Assembly: GCF_001625305.1 (NCBI RefSeq)
Contig: NW_017804398.1
Span: 1,062,787-1,126,786, forward strand
Direction of reading: 5' to 3'
Origin: Branchiostoma belcheri
Lineage: Eukaryota; Chordata; Leptocardii; Amphioxiformes; Branchiostomatidae
Length of the DNA: 64,000 bases
Part shown: piece after piece, positions 23,765 to 49,200 of the stretch
Layout: each line of letters begins with the position of its first letter
How positions within the stretch are numbered: position 1 is the first letter of the stretch
The notes under the pieces: generated by a model
Database searches by the model: none
The model's input: only the letters and a program-made list of their open reading frames with translations
What the model was told of the DNA's origin: nothing
Translations under genes and position numbers: made by a program

Positions 23765-25149
23765 GGGTTACTGACCTGCCGGCCTTGCGTAATGGGGCGG
23801 TTTGTTTGTGTACATGTTGTGATTGAGAGGTCAATGACCTCACCTCTGCAGGATTGATATCTGTGCCTCCTCGTACCCCCCCCCCCCAACCTCTGTTACC
23901 AATTAGTGATGTAAATAAACTACCTCCGACCGTGTGGGGCCAGTCCTGAGTTGTATATCTGGGAGTGAAGTCGTCCCTCTCTCTCGTGACCACGTACATC
24001 AATTTGCTCAGTTAACAAAGAGATCAGAGTAGGATTCTTGCATTACTAATAGCTATGAAATGATATATATGGAATAAAGTATACCAAACACCTTGCAGGC
24101 TGCTCCATCAATTCTTCAATTCAGAACATACAAGTCTCTAAGTACTAAAACTCGCTTGAAAGTTTATCTGGGTTGGTACTTAACGTTACATGATAAAAAT
24201 TAAAATTGTACCAACACAAAGCAACTCCCTCATTATTCATGGCCATATAACGTCCAATTAAATTTAAACCCAGCTGTCATGTTTTAACAATGAACACATG
24301 TGATAACATAAAAAAGAACCCTAACAACACCAACCTCGTTCATGGAGGGAAGATGTCTATTGCTTGTTTCCTTATTTGTTGACTTAGTAAATTAAAAGAC
24401 ACCTACTAGCACATTCTTATTAGGGGCAATTATAATTTTTTTTATATATGGAAAGAGGCTTCAGTAATCCAGCAGGAGGTTGGTACGCCCACTGTTCACT
24501 ACAGGCTGCGACCGCTGAACGATCAAAGATTTAACATATCGCTCAACGAATTTCATAGACTGCAAAGAACGACTTTTTTGAGTCTGTCTGTCTTTTTTGT
24601 TTACATCGTACATCTTATATTCTAATAATGAGATTAAGCGTGAAACAAATCCACTTAAGGTCTCACAACAGTCGCTCAGAGATCGCCGTCTGGTGGTAAG
24701 AAGGTCTTACGAAGATAAGCTTCGGAACAGATCATTGCAGGGAAACTTGCCGCGCTAATGGCAATATCTGGGATTGGCATCAACTCGCATCGATCGCTGC
24801 CGGCTGTCGGCTCTACACTAGGCTTGGCAAACCAACACCTCTGCCTTTTAACGCGCCTCTTCCTGCCCCGCAGGAACCTACTGCTGTTTTCCGAGGGCTT
24901 TAATTGAATTTCCCGACCCGAACGCTGCGACCTTAGCTGGTGGACACATTGTGTGTTTGACTGATGTTCTAACACAGTTACCAGGGCTCTCACTAGGCGC
25001 TACTGGAGAGGTGTGTGGCGTGACAACAGTGTTCATCAGACGGCTCTGCGTGCAGTTCTCTGTCAGATACAACAGCATCCTCGTTCCACGGCGGGTTCCT
25101 TGCCCTGGTTTGTTTGTTTGTTTGTTTGTAGACGGTTGTGAGCCCGACC
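23765..25149 (+). other. LGI upstream region, possible 5' UTR exon
   Basis: From about 24650 the sequence becomes richer in GC and CpG. A strong acceptor-like tract (four TTTG units then TAG, about 25107-25130) lies just before the ATG at 25150, so a non-coding first exon upstream is possible. Confidence 0.35.
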
Positions 25150-32994
<7,845 letters not shown>

Positions 32995-34075
32995 TGTCAA
33001 CACTGTTAGAAGTCACAACTGTGCACCTGTACCAGTACTGGTACCACCTTAGCCCCGTCCTCATGTTTGAGGGCAGAGACTATATGGAAGCTCTCAGTAT
33101 CAGTCTCTTCCACTCATTCCTGTCTCTGACTCATTGTATGTTGTCGTCATCCCACCTCCTTCGTCTCCCAAGGCTCCTCCTACTGGCGATGTCCCCTGTA
33201 GGACGTGTGTGGAGATGTGCTGTGCTCTGGTGATGTGACCTCACTGTGCACAACCATGTACATATGTAGTAACATAACGTCTTTAGGAAACGTAACTGCA
33301 ATGGGTTGTGGGTATACACTCCATTTCTAATCTAGACAAGATTATGTCGTGAGTTCCGGCTTTAAGATGAAATGTAGAAATGAAGCCGTCGAATAAGAAA
33401 ACTATAAAACAAAACAGCAACAAACGTTTAACTTACTAGTTTTAATGGTGTATAGATACTAGAAAAACATTCGGCATGCATTAATTTTTAAAAAGATGAT
33501 TTAGCAAAACGATACGTCCTGATTGTGTGTCCCTGATATGACGTCGAAGAGAGGCATTTTATGAACGTGACATATATAAACAGTCACACACTGCACGAAA
33601 TCTTACTTTAGACACACTTTAAACCAAACGTAAAGGTTCACTTTCGTTAGTGGACATATACGAATGCTTCAAGGTGTGTAGTGATGACCCTTTCTACAGG
33701 GCAGTCATGATGATGGACTGATCAAATATGTACGAGTCAAGCTTTATCAGCATCAGGGGGAACTGTTGCTTTTCATGAACGTGTCAATAACGATAGAGTA
33801 ATGATTCATATTTATGCCCATAATGGTATATATTGCATAGATTGCATCCTTATGAATTCGTTCAAGGCGTCATGATAGTTATAATTTTAGATCAAGTAGT
33901 AAATTGTCTGAAGAGTTCAAGTTCGGTCGATTAATCCCCATACATAAGCGCATTGTCCGTTCGTGGTGTATGTACGTCTGTATCTCTTGGAATAACCTCA
34001 TTTGTAGAATTTCATGATCATCAACGGCACCTAATAAAGTGTATACATTGGTTTACAAAGTTAACGTTAAGTTCC
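32995..34075 (+). other. LGI 3' UTR and convergent intergenic region
   Basis: The LGI stop at 32992-32994 and the stop of the minus-strand carboxypeptidase at 34076-34078 face each other across about 1.1 kb. An AATAAA is present at 34033-34038 on the plus strand. No other gene is seen. Confidence 0.6.
34033..34038 (+). terminator. Candidate LGI polyadenylation signal
   Basis: Canonical AATAAA about 1.04 kb after the LGI stop codon. It is the first perfect hexamer that fits before the convergent neighbour, although a shorter 3' UTR with a variant signal cannot be excluded. Confidence 0.35.
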
Positions 34076-38676
<4,601 letters not shown>

Positions 38677-40343
38677 GATTGTTTCAATGACTTTTCCCGT
38701 CCAGCTGGGAATGTATAGAAGTCCGCCGCTTATCACAGAAGTCACGAACTCCGAGTGGAACAGGAAGAAAGGAATGATGACCCCCTCTGCCCTTGCTGAC
38801 GCGACAAGGATACGCACACACGGGGGACGGGTCAAGATAACTTTCTGGGAAGGGCGCCAAGTTTCCGTCAAGGTGACAAGTGTTACAACTTGTCTTCCTG
38901 TGTGTATCAACCAATGTCACATTTTCAATATAAACCTTCTACTTTCGGAAATGAAGCAATGAATAGAATGAGCTTTCAGAACCCCCCTCTTCTCTGATGC
39001 TACATGGATTATCCCTAAGAATGACGCAGTCCCATCTTGTCTTGCCCAACAGTACGAGTATATCAGGTTATCACAGCTTTTCCAAAGTGTATGACGGCAC
39101 TAGTAACGGATGTTAGAGGCAGAGGAATACGTGACGAAAAACATGACCATGTCGTAACTTAAGATCATAAGAAAACATAGACTCCATTCCTGAAAATGTA
39201 GCAAAGCCTTTGAGGTAATTACGTCAAGTTTTCAGTGTTTCAGTTCATAGTGATACATGCTCAACTTTTCACCGGAGGTGTTCTACTCCGGTCGTCCTCG
39301 TTATGTCTCCGGTTAAACAGATACAGATGTTTTTGTAGAACTTGGCAACAGTAGCGAAAGCCACAAACTCTATGTAACGTTAGTCATAATACTGTGGGCT
39401 TGATTACATTCGCTAATCGCTACATACCCAACATCACACTTACAAATATCATCACGGGACCAAAGATCAAAAATGTAATTAAAGGTGCAGTCACGTTTAT
39501 CGTAGGTTGTCGTACGATCTTTATGTCGCAGACGGCGCGACCAACCGACGACAAGCTTATGCTGCATTTTCGATAACAAGACAGCTGAAGTTCGTGCGAC
39601 ACATGCACCGCCACCCTAAGAATGCTCTAGTTTGCGATCGCACGACGGTCGTACGACGAATGTGATCTGGAGCATGGCGAAAGACATCTATTGTGATTTC
39701 GCTGCTGGGTCACGAAATGACTTGGCAGTCCGGTCGGACCGAATATGGCTTCCTGGCGACGTCTAAGACAGCACGCCTCCGCTCCACATCCGGGAAGTGA
39801 GTTTATCGTCCTGTCCAGATTACCAAAGGGCGGGAAATTTCTTTTTTTTGTGTGTGTCTTCGTCAGATACTATATTTAAAAGGCGATCGGAAAACATGTG
39901 TTTACTTTTTGGCAAAATCATGAGAGATGTGTACACATACAAAACAGTGCACATAGCTATAGCTGCACCGGTACATATATGCACACGTGGACCTTAGATA
40001 CTATGTACATAGAGACAAAATAGGTAGACACAGACATTCGCCTTCTGAAAGTCAATGTTTTCCTTTTCTACATGATAAATGGGGCTATTACGCAATAGTC
40101 CCACTGCCTTCTCTTAACTTCTGTACAGTAGGATTTTTCATTCTAATTTCTGTTATAACACAGTACGGAAAGGAGGGTTCTATGCAAAACAAGGACGCCG
40201 CAAGGACATGCAAAATTTTACCAATGGCAATGTGTGTCGCAAAGTCGTTACTACGACAAACTAAGGCTTTCTACATTACACTCCTCTACCACTGATTTAT
40301 GTACAGTTTGGGGGACGATATGGTGGCCATGCCCATATACAAC
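38677..40343. other. Intergenic region between carboxypeptidase and CFAP97D1-like genes
   Basis: Contains one MITE A copy at 39480-39676. The upstream side of the carboxypeptidase gene should lie in the first few hundred bases, but no TATA or other core element stands out. Confidence 0.5.
39480..39676 (+). mobile_element. MITE family A copy
   Basis: GTCGTACGATCTTTATGTCG start, CGCGACCAACCGACGACAAG core and GATCGCACGACGGTCGTACG near the 3' end, followed by ACGAATGTGATCTGG. Confidence 0.65.
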
Positions 40344-42166
40344 TCAAACGTTGTTGTTGGCTGGAGGTTTCCACCGCTTGGCGTCTCTGGGAGGCCCGAT
40401 GTACTTGGAGATGTTGTCCTTGTATATCTGGTTGAGCTGAAGGGGGAGGGGGGCACATGGTTAAGAGACTAGACTAGTAGTATCTCAATAATATAGTTGA
40501 AAACAACAAATCGTAAATCATACATGAGTACTGCTCTACTAGTAAAAACATATAAAGAATACTATCTGTAATTGGCGCGAAAGTCAGTGATGACTCAGTG
40601 ATTGTAAGGCCAGGAGGTCAAAAGGTCAAACATAGGAAATGGGGTGAACCGTGAGAATAGGTTCACAGCACGTGGGTGGGGGAGATGGACGGGCAGAATG
40701 CCAAGAGGTCAAAGGGTCAGACACATGAAAGGTCACAAAAACCTTAAATACTTCCCGTAAGTCTGAAATTTCCCATTTCTTGTTAAAGAGATGACTAGAT
40801 AAAGGCACGGATGAATACCTTCCACTCCTCCTCCCACTGCAGGTGGTTGTAAGTCGGTTCCTTGGAGGAGATGCGCTTGAGGATGGCGTGGTTCTCGTGC
40901 GTGATGCGCAGGATCTCCCGCTGCCGCTTCGTCTTGTTCAGGCTGAGAAACGAGAAGCAACAGTCATCAACCACTGGTGAAAACGTGTATTGATTTATAA
41001 TACTTCATATTTTTATCAAGAGATTCAAATGGATCCAAATGAGCTTTTTTCCCCTTAGTTTGATTTCATGTTACAGCAAGGAAAGCCCATAATCGTTAAT
41101 TCTACAGAAATCAATAAGATGACATTTGTAGAGTGGCTTTCTTCGAGTTTCAATGTCCCAGGCACATGACAGGCCTGACCTGACCTTTTCTGTTGGTAGT
41201 CACTGTTGTGGTTATCCACCCTCCCGCCTGTGCGCATGATGTAGCCGATTTTCTCCAGTAGGATCCTGTTATCCCGCTCCACCGTGGCCAGGCGCTCCTC
41301 CTCAACCTGCCATCAACAAAGATGAGATTTCAGACCTCGGGGAAGTGTTTTGTGTTTTCAAAATTGTATTGGAACTGTGGAGATGATTGTATTGTATACT
41401 AGGACGTGAGTTAATTTTGGAACACTGACATCTATATATATATATGAGTCAGTTTGGCATAGTATGTAAAGATATCTTCCTATGATGTTTTTCAAGTTTG
41501 TGCTCACCTGAAGTTTCTTTAGCTTGAGATGGAGATGCATGTATGTGCGCGGAGGTTTGTTGTCTATCACAGGACTGGCTGTGGGTATCGTAAGAGACAG
41601 CTGTTAGTCAACAACAAATTATTCTTCACATGTAGCAAAATCGTGGCTATCAACAAAATATCTTTGATAACCCAACGGTTGATTTTAAACAGAGCCAGGC
41701 CCATTCTTTAAGTTATGAACCAAGAACTCTGTTACATGTTATATTGATGGGGTTAGACATCCAGGTAAACGATACTCAGAGACAATTCAAACTCGGTTCT
41801 AATTTAGTCTTCACGTCATAAAAACTTCACTGTAATTATATTAGTAATCACTAGTCGGCGTTAGCTGCCGAGTGGATAGCGCGACCTTGGAGAACTGCTG
41901 TGGCCGCAAGATGCGCTCCGTAGTTTGTGCAAACACGCGATGATAACTCATCCAGCGTCCCAATTCCTACTGCAACAGAGCCATGATCTAAATCCACACA
42001 AGGCCAATAGCTGTCAGAAGCTGTGATAAACAATAGAGAGAGAAGAATTCTTACCATTTTGCACTTTCATCCTATGCGTGTAGAAACGCTTCTGGTCCCA
42101 CCTTTTCTTCAGCAGCTTGTTGTTTGCCGGGGTGATGGGCTGGTATGACCGGTGAGAGGACTGCAT
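40344..42166 (-). CDS. CFAP97D1: CFAP97D1-like (Hemingway/KIAA1430 family) axonemal protein
   Basis: Five exons: 42166-42055, 41578-41508, 41306-41185, 40942-40819, 40436-40344. Phases agree, giving 173 aa, close to the vertebrate family length. The protein starts MQSSHRSYQPITPANNKLLK and is basic and helical. It carries the family blocks KPPRTYMHLHLKLKKLQ (exon 2), DNRILLEKIGYIMR (exon 3) and SLNKTKRQREILRITHENHA followed by ILKRI (exon 4). There are no membrane segments or signal peptide. In mammals CFAP97D1 is needed for sperm-flagellum axoneme integrity, and Drosophila hemingway acts in cilia and flagella. The same role is inferred here. The exon 3 donor is GTCAGG, chosen over the downstream GTCAGG because only it gives the phase required by exon 4. 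The gene is divergent from CATSPER4. Confidence 0.88.
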
Positions 42167-42330
42167 CTTGTCCGAGACAAATCGACGAGTCTACTGGTGA
42201 AGGAAAAATCTCCGATACTCTCGATCTCCTGTGGTTAGAGAGAGCTGAGTGAGTGCGCTGTCACCCGCGATGACTCGCTGAACCTATGAGCGACTGCGTA
42301 GAATTAACAGCCTACGTGACTCACATTGTG

Positions 42331-42338
42331 TGACGTCA
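42331..42338. promoter_or_regulatory. Full CRE palindrome TGACGTCA
   Basis: A perfect 8-bp cAMP-response element lies 165 bases upstream of the CFAP97D1-like start codon, in the intergenic DNA shared with CATSPER4. CREM/CREB-type factors use this site, and in mammals CREM drives post-meiotic germ-cell genes. Function here is inferred. Confidence 0.5.
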
Positions 42339-42467
42339 AAAACATCAGATCCCACATCATAAAGAACACGTGCCCCTTGTAATTTTAATGACACCACAAG
42401 GATAAGAATTATCTAAAGGATTCGAAGGCTTATTTTCTAAAGGTTCTCACCGACATACTGTGGACAC

Positions 42468-42511
42468 ACTACATACATACATACATACATACATACATAC
42501 ATACATACATG
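42468..42511. repeat. (TACA)n microsatellite
   Basis: About 11 TACA/CATA units between the divergent CFAP97D1-like and CATSPER4 genes. Confidence 0.97.
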
Positions 42512-43216
42512 TACGAGAGCATACAGCTTAAAACATATGTAAGCATACACCCTATCAAACAAAATACCTTTCCAAATGTCCCCGTGGTTCCCTCCGTATG
42601 TTGTGCTTTGCCTGTTCTTCGTGTTTTTGTTTTGTTTTGATTGGTTCCATCTGACGCAATAGAACGCCGTTCTGGAACGGTCTCTTGTGGCGTCCTGTAC
42701 TTCATGAACAATGGGCGTGTTTTTGTGACCGATCTGTTTGGATTTCCGTCGCAAACCCAATGCTGTTGTGTCTCTTTACACCCTTGGGTAAGTCTGATAT
42801 CACTATTCTAGTCTCATCTTATAAATATTGAAACGTCATGGGAGTATATAAAGGCTCTTTGTGACGTTTATATATGTGTATTGGTCCTCCATATTCTTTA
42901 TCCCGTCTAACCGGCGTAGAAACACTTGATTATCCCAACCTACCTCGGCCGAGACGCCATGTAAATAGAATTCAGCACCAAGGACAGTCACAGTCGAGGT
43001 AGTTGATACTACTGCTAATCGCCAGTATCAGCATCTGCTTCAAAACCGCCCATTCTTGCCAATTACTGGCATCTTCTGTTTGTAACTGCCTGACGGCGTG
43101 CATGTATCCGTCTTGCTATTCTAATCTAGAAAATTCATTAGGTTCAACCTCGTTCTTGACTTGTAACTTGAATGTGTTTGTTGTATGTTTAGTCGCTGTA
43201 GCCTAGCGGAAAAGAC

Positions 43217-46200
43217 ATGTCACGTGAGCGGTTGACCTCGCTGCCCATGCCGGAGGACAGGACAAGGTCTGACCGCCTGTCACGTGACCGACTGTCCTCC
43301 CTGGTGCTGAAAAAAGACGCCCCGGAGGAGAAGGCAGATGAGGAAGACGATGAACGGGATAGGAAAGGAGGGCTGTTTGCCAAGGTGTGTGATAGAAGTG
43401 GAAGGAAATTAAAATGTTGATTGGGGAAGTAAGGATACCTTTCTTTTTTTCAATGATTTTGTTTGTTTACTTGTTTGCTTGTTTGTTTGTTTGTTTGTTT
43501 ATTGATGTTAGGATATAGCTACGAGTGTCTGGTGTCTCTCTTATGGAATATTCTGCATTTTCCAGTACGGCAGGAAGGTTGCCTTGGCAACGAGGCTTAT
43601 CCGCAAGAAACCGAAAGAAGACGAACAGGACGATCAGTGAGTTGTGATTCCCCCCCACCCCCATAACATGGCTCAGACAAGACAGTAGCTGAAAGACTGT
43701 TGACGTCTAGTCCATGTGTATACTATAACAAATATTTCCCCGTACGTGAGATTTCGTGGAAAGCATATGCATGTGAATATCTCGTTGCCGGAGAACACAG
43801 TTCTATCAAGTAACAAATTATATTTTCTCTTTCAGAGTTGACTCTGTCAAGAGAAAATTTCTTTTCGACACCAAGGTAAAGTCAGACTTCATTTAACATT
43901 TTTTAATAATGATAAACTGCATTAATTTGTACATCGAGTGTTGTTTGACTTTCTGGAGAATTTGTGCAAAACTGTGATTCATTCATCATTCTTTTGAGTG
44001 ACTAACCGTAAAATCAATCTACCGAGTGGATTTGAATCTATTTTTGGTAAAAACCATCAGCCAATGCTTTATACGTATCGTGTTGACTGATAAATTGTTT
44101 CTTTTTTTACACAAACTCATGGCACATCATGTATACATAAAACATAAACACAGTACACAACATTACAACACATTAACAATAACACTTTGCCTTTCCCTCT
44201 GGCTTTTGTTGGCTAGGGTTAGCTACTTGCAATTGGGATTTTTTGACAGATATTTTGTTGTTTCTGTTCCACGCGAAGCTAACTTTGATCGGTTCCAAAC
44301 TGATGCACGCCCTGGCGGACCAAGAGGAGGTGGTGGACATCCATGACGTCATCGACATGGATGACGAGGGGATAGAAGACTTCGTGGCGCGGCGGGTGGG
44401 CGCCATGTTGGACACCATGATCTTCCGACTCATTGTCTTCGGCCTGATCATCGTCAACTCCGTCCTCATCGCCATGCAGACGGACGAACAGCTGGTGAGA
44501 CACTCGTGTCCAGGGCGATTTTGTTCGTCTGTTCGTTTGTTTCGCATTTTAGGCGTTTGATTGTTCCGCATTCTTAAAGATACCCGTGTTGTACAGTAAT
44601 TATAATAAGCTGCATAAGACAGGACTGTAAGGTTTGTCGGGATGAACCGTACCCCTACTCTTTTCGATATTAAGTATGGTGCAATCTTAAAGATGCTCGA
44701 GGAGTGACCCCCTCCTAAAAATAATGAATGAGAAGGAAAAATAGGAGCTCTGGATTTTTTTTATCACAACATCAATCCAATGGCAGCTCAGGAATCTCTG
44801 TCAGGGTAGAAACAATCAGCTTCTCACAGCCTTCAACACCATGGTAACAGGCAGTTCTCAGCCGGACAATAATTGGTCGCTGTTAGCATATATCCTACAG
44901 GATCAAGGTGTTCCCGATTCACCTGATAAGAGGTGTTAGCCATCAAGCTCCTAGGGACCTGACCAATGGTAGTGTTTCTAGTAAGGATAGTAGAACTACT
45001 GCGGTGCACGTGTGTTTTAAATACTTACACATTTTATACTCGTAAATGCACACTTGCCCATGTGTTTGTCCGTTCCCACAGTCCATCGACTACGCGGCGC
45101 TGTTCTCCATCTTTGACCAGTTCGTGCTGACGATCTTCATGTGGGAGATCCTGCTGAAGTGGTACTACGGGTTTGCCGTCTTCTGGAAGGAGAGCTGGAA
45201 CATCCTGGACTTCGTCATCATTTTGGCCCTACTGCTGGGGCCGAGTAAGGCTTCGTTTTTTCTCCTTTTGTTAATTTGCTCGGTTTGGCACAAAAATGTG
45301 GGTTTTACAACGCTTAAAGGCGCATGAAAAACATACATCACACATGTAAATATCATTCTGTCTTCACTTATGACTTGACTTGTGTTGAGTGCACCTCTGC
45401 CAATCGAGCTACATTGTTTTGACAGCCCAGCTAGAAGCTCCTATCTTATAGCTTTCCTCATGCCATCAGCGTGTAGACCAGTATCTCTTGTTAGCACCTT
45501 CACATAGGTGAGTGGCTGTCTTCCAGGCGTCCTTTTCCCATGTGACGGACACCACCACAACAAGTTGGACACTACTTCTCTGTTCTTTCTGAAGCAGCGT
45601 CCGCCAAACCTCTTGATTTATCAGATAGTTTGGGTCAGCAGCAGAAGATACATACATGATATGGCCAATTGATTATTTTCTTATTTCACCAGCTCTGAAG
45701 TTCCTGGGCAGCAGCAGGATCCTAAGAATCCTTCGGGTCCTTCGAGCGTTCCGGAGCCTGCGCAGGTACGGGGAGACGGGTGAAAGGAAGAGTGTATATG
45801 TATTTACTATTCCCTTCCGTCGGTAGCTGTTAATTTGACAGAAACATGTTGCTGTTCAACACGTATAACGTAAGAGTGCTACTTAACAATCATTGCATGG
45901 CAAAGAAGTTGAAGACCAGGTGAGAGGTAGCCTCGTAACCATACCGTTTGGTTTGGTTTGGTTTGGTTTGGTTTGGTATCAATTATTTCGTTCCTATGTA
46001 CGATATACGGGAGAGGCCGGCTGGAAAGATAGGCTGCTAAAAAGACCTATGCCTGGTATGTGAAGCGCCGTTAAAACACCACTAAGCCGGCACGTATGAA
46101 TGGTTATACCTAGATCTTTCCCTTCCCCCCTCGAGGCCCTACTCAGATCTTCCCCTTCCCCACTCGAGGCCCTTATCAGGCTAGGTGAGAGGAGTATAAA

Positions 46201-49200
46201 CTGGGTAATCACTTCTGTTCTTGTTTCCCCGGACACTAGTGTCAGCGCCCTGACTGGACTGTCTATGATCGTGCAGACCGTCATGCAGTCTATACCAGGT
46301 ACGAACACGCATGGATATACATGTTACTGGTCAACATAGTCGCCTAATCGATTGCTACGATTGACCGATTGATGAAACACGAGAGTACTTTGTCAGTTGA
46401 TTAAACGGTTTGTTTTGTATCGTCGCATTCGTATTGTATCGGCGTTTGGTAGGTAATGGTTGTTGTTGTTGTGTTGTTGTGCCCAGACATGGCGAACATC
46501 GTGCTGCTGCTGCTGATCCTGCTGACCGTGCTGGGCGTGTCCGGCGTCACGCTCTTCGGCAAGCAGGTGGAGCAGTTCAGCGACCTGCCGACAGGTACGG
46601 AACGTCGTACAAACACTCTAAATGGTGTTCTAAATGGGTGGTCTATCTTGCTTGACTATCACCTTAGAGAAGTAAACGAGCCTTAGCCTGGGTGCAATTC
46701 TCTGTAGTTTCCGCCGGCTCCCTTATGTCGCTGCCCACCACGGAGGATGGCACCCAGGCTAAACGAACCTCTCAGCACTTCCCTTTTTTTTATCAACCAT
46801 ATGCTCATGTTGCCAGTTTATTGCTATTATTCCACGTCTTTTTTACCAGCCATGTTCTCGCTGTTTATCTGCGTGACTCAGGACGGGTGGATGAAGATAT
46901 TCACCAAGTTTCGGGTAAGCGCGGATATTACCTACTACAAAATAGCAGTAAATGTTTATCAAACGACCATACTATCATAATGAAATACTTGCCGGGCATG
47001 CCGCCACTCTCTTATTGGTCGAGCCGCTATTTGCTATTCATTTATTGGTTGTAATTATGGTTGACAGACAGGATCGGTGTACTGAGAACCCGGATGTTAG
47101 TTCGGTGTTCTCCATGGTGCTGAATTGCCATCACTTGACAGGACATTTTCGTCGGCAGTACAGTGCAGTAGTCTCTGTAATATTTGGATGCCATAGAATT
47201 TTTAAGCAGGTTGTGTTAGAACCAACTGCCGACAAGGATCTAAGACAGACTATTTCGTAAGAAGAGAACTGCATTTCGCAGGAAACAAATGAACAAAACA
47301 TCTTGATACGTCGATGAAGGTTAGACATCCAGGTTCCTATCCATGCAGGTTCATATCCAGTTCCTTGAGTAACTCCTTTTTGGCGTAAAACATATTGATA
47401 AGGACAGCTAGATCTGTTGGCAAGAACAGACAACCACTCCCTGTAATTCAGAAGGCATTTTTCTTTCTGCAGGACCTTGGCGGAAACTACGTGATGGGCG
47501 GGGCTATCTACTTCATGATCTCCATAACTATCGGCGCTTTCGTTTTCGCCAATCTGGTGGTCGCCGTGGTGGTCACAAACCTGGTAGGTGTCAATCAAAG
47601 TGGTACATGGCTTTCTTCAAAGACTTTAACAAAAACGTCCTGCAGTACCAGATCAAGCTGCGTCCAAACGTATTGTCACGTCGTATGCTAAACGCGAAAT
47701 ATGAAAACCAGCATAGAAGACCCAAATCTAGTCTTTTATTATTTCCAGGTCTCACCTACCCACCAACCAAATATCAATGTAATCTACGTAGGAGTTATCG
47801 TGTTAACACACAGACACACACACGATGGGGGGGGGGGGGTTGCAGAATGCTACATATATAGTATTATGTTCTATTGACGCGACACTAGCTAGCAGTGATC
47901 AAATATGTCTTCATGGCGTAGGACAAAGCGATGAAAGAAGTGAATGAAGAACGGAAAAAAATGGAAGATACTTTGTCCACCAAGCCAAAAGATCACCCAG
48001 GGGATTCAGGTAAGCAGTAGGGTTCCAAACTAGCGTTTCTTCATTTTACACGACGTAGTTCCATGTAAATGTCCAGGAATAATAATGTAAATGCAGTCTC
48101 GCAGAAGGGGAAAGGGAGGCTTCCACGATGTTTTAAATTCGCAGTACATTTACAGTCAGCCGTTTTGTGTCCACTATGTACTAGACGATGCCCACAAACA
48201 CAGTGGAGCGGACAAGGTCCCCCTGTTCTACATGTCGGACTTGCTCAGGCATGTGCATGTTGGGAACCAAGTGCCTCTACAGCACGTGGTAAGGCTAAAT
48301 CTCTACTTCTTGTGTTGTGAGTCCGGAGGACTACAAGAGTGACATGAATGCTTCGAAATCACTTTTATTTTAACCACTTGTTGTCTCCGCGAAATCAATG
48401 GGGATAGATTTGTTTTCGAATCCCTGTCTGTAGGACCTGCGGAAGTTATCCCTGGACAGGGTGGAGAACTACCTGCTGATTCTGGTCACCATGGAGAAGA
48501 ACCTGGCCGAGTACAAGGAGCTGCGGCAGCAGCTGGAACAGGTCAGCCCTGCGGTGCAGTACTAGTCACACCTGCTAGGTGGCGCGAAAGAACGGACAAG
48601 GCCATCCCCTACTAGAATATGATCATGAACGAACATTGAGTTATCTACGCTTACCCATCTCAGTACTTTGTGGCCCATTATTTCGTCTGATGCTATGCGT
48701 AGCCAATTTCTGTAGCCTGCTTTCTTGTGCAAATTTTTCACCTCTTGCATTATCCATGCAACCTCTATTAACGTTGTAACATTTAGTCATCAGGATACAT
48801 ATGTGACACTTTAAAAGACAGTGTGCTTGATAGAGATCTCTAGTACATTGTACTGGGGGATGTTGAATCACATTTCTTTCTAGGTGGCAAATATGTGACC
48901 TGGCAGAATTATGTCAGTAAACTTTATCCTTGCTATCCTCTCCCACAATCATGCCTGTCATGTTGTTTACAGATCTTCACTACCGTTCATGGCCTGAACC
49001 AGAAGAGAACAGAGGTCCAGCAGTCGTCTTCTTCCTCCCGCATGCTGGCCAAGCTCAGGCTCATAGCAGAGGACTCAGTGGACCCAAACCTGGGGGTAAT
49101 GTGTGCTTTTCGCTGTTCTTACAAACCCAGTGCAATGACCAAGTGAGTGGACTCCGGTGGAGTGTTCACCTTGCATGTAGTGGGCCTTGAGTTCAATAAG

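Noticed and set aside
24676..24993. 105-aa minus-strand frame upstream of LGI
   Set aside because: Lies in the GC-rich upstream region, is not similar to known proteins, and is more likely regulatory or 5' UTR sequence of LGI.
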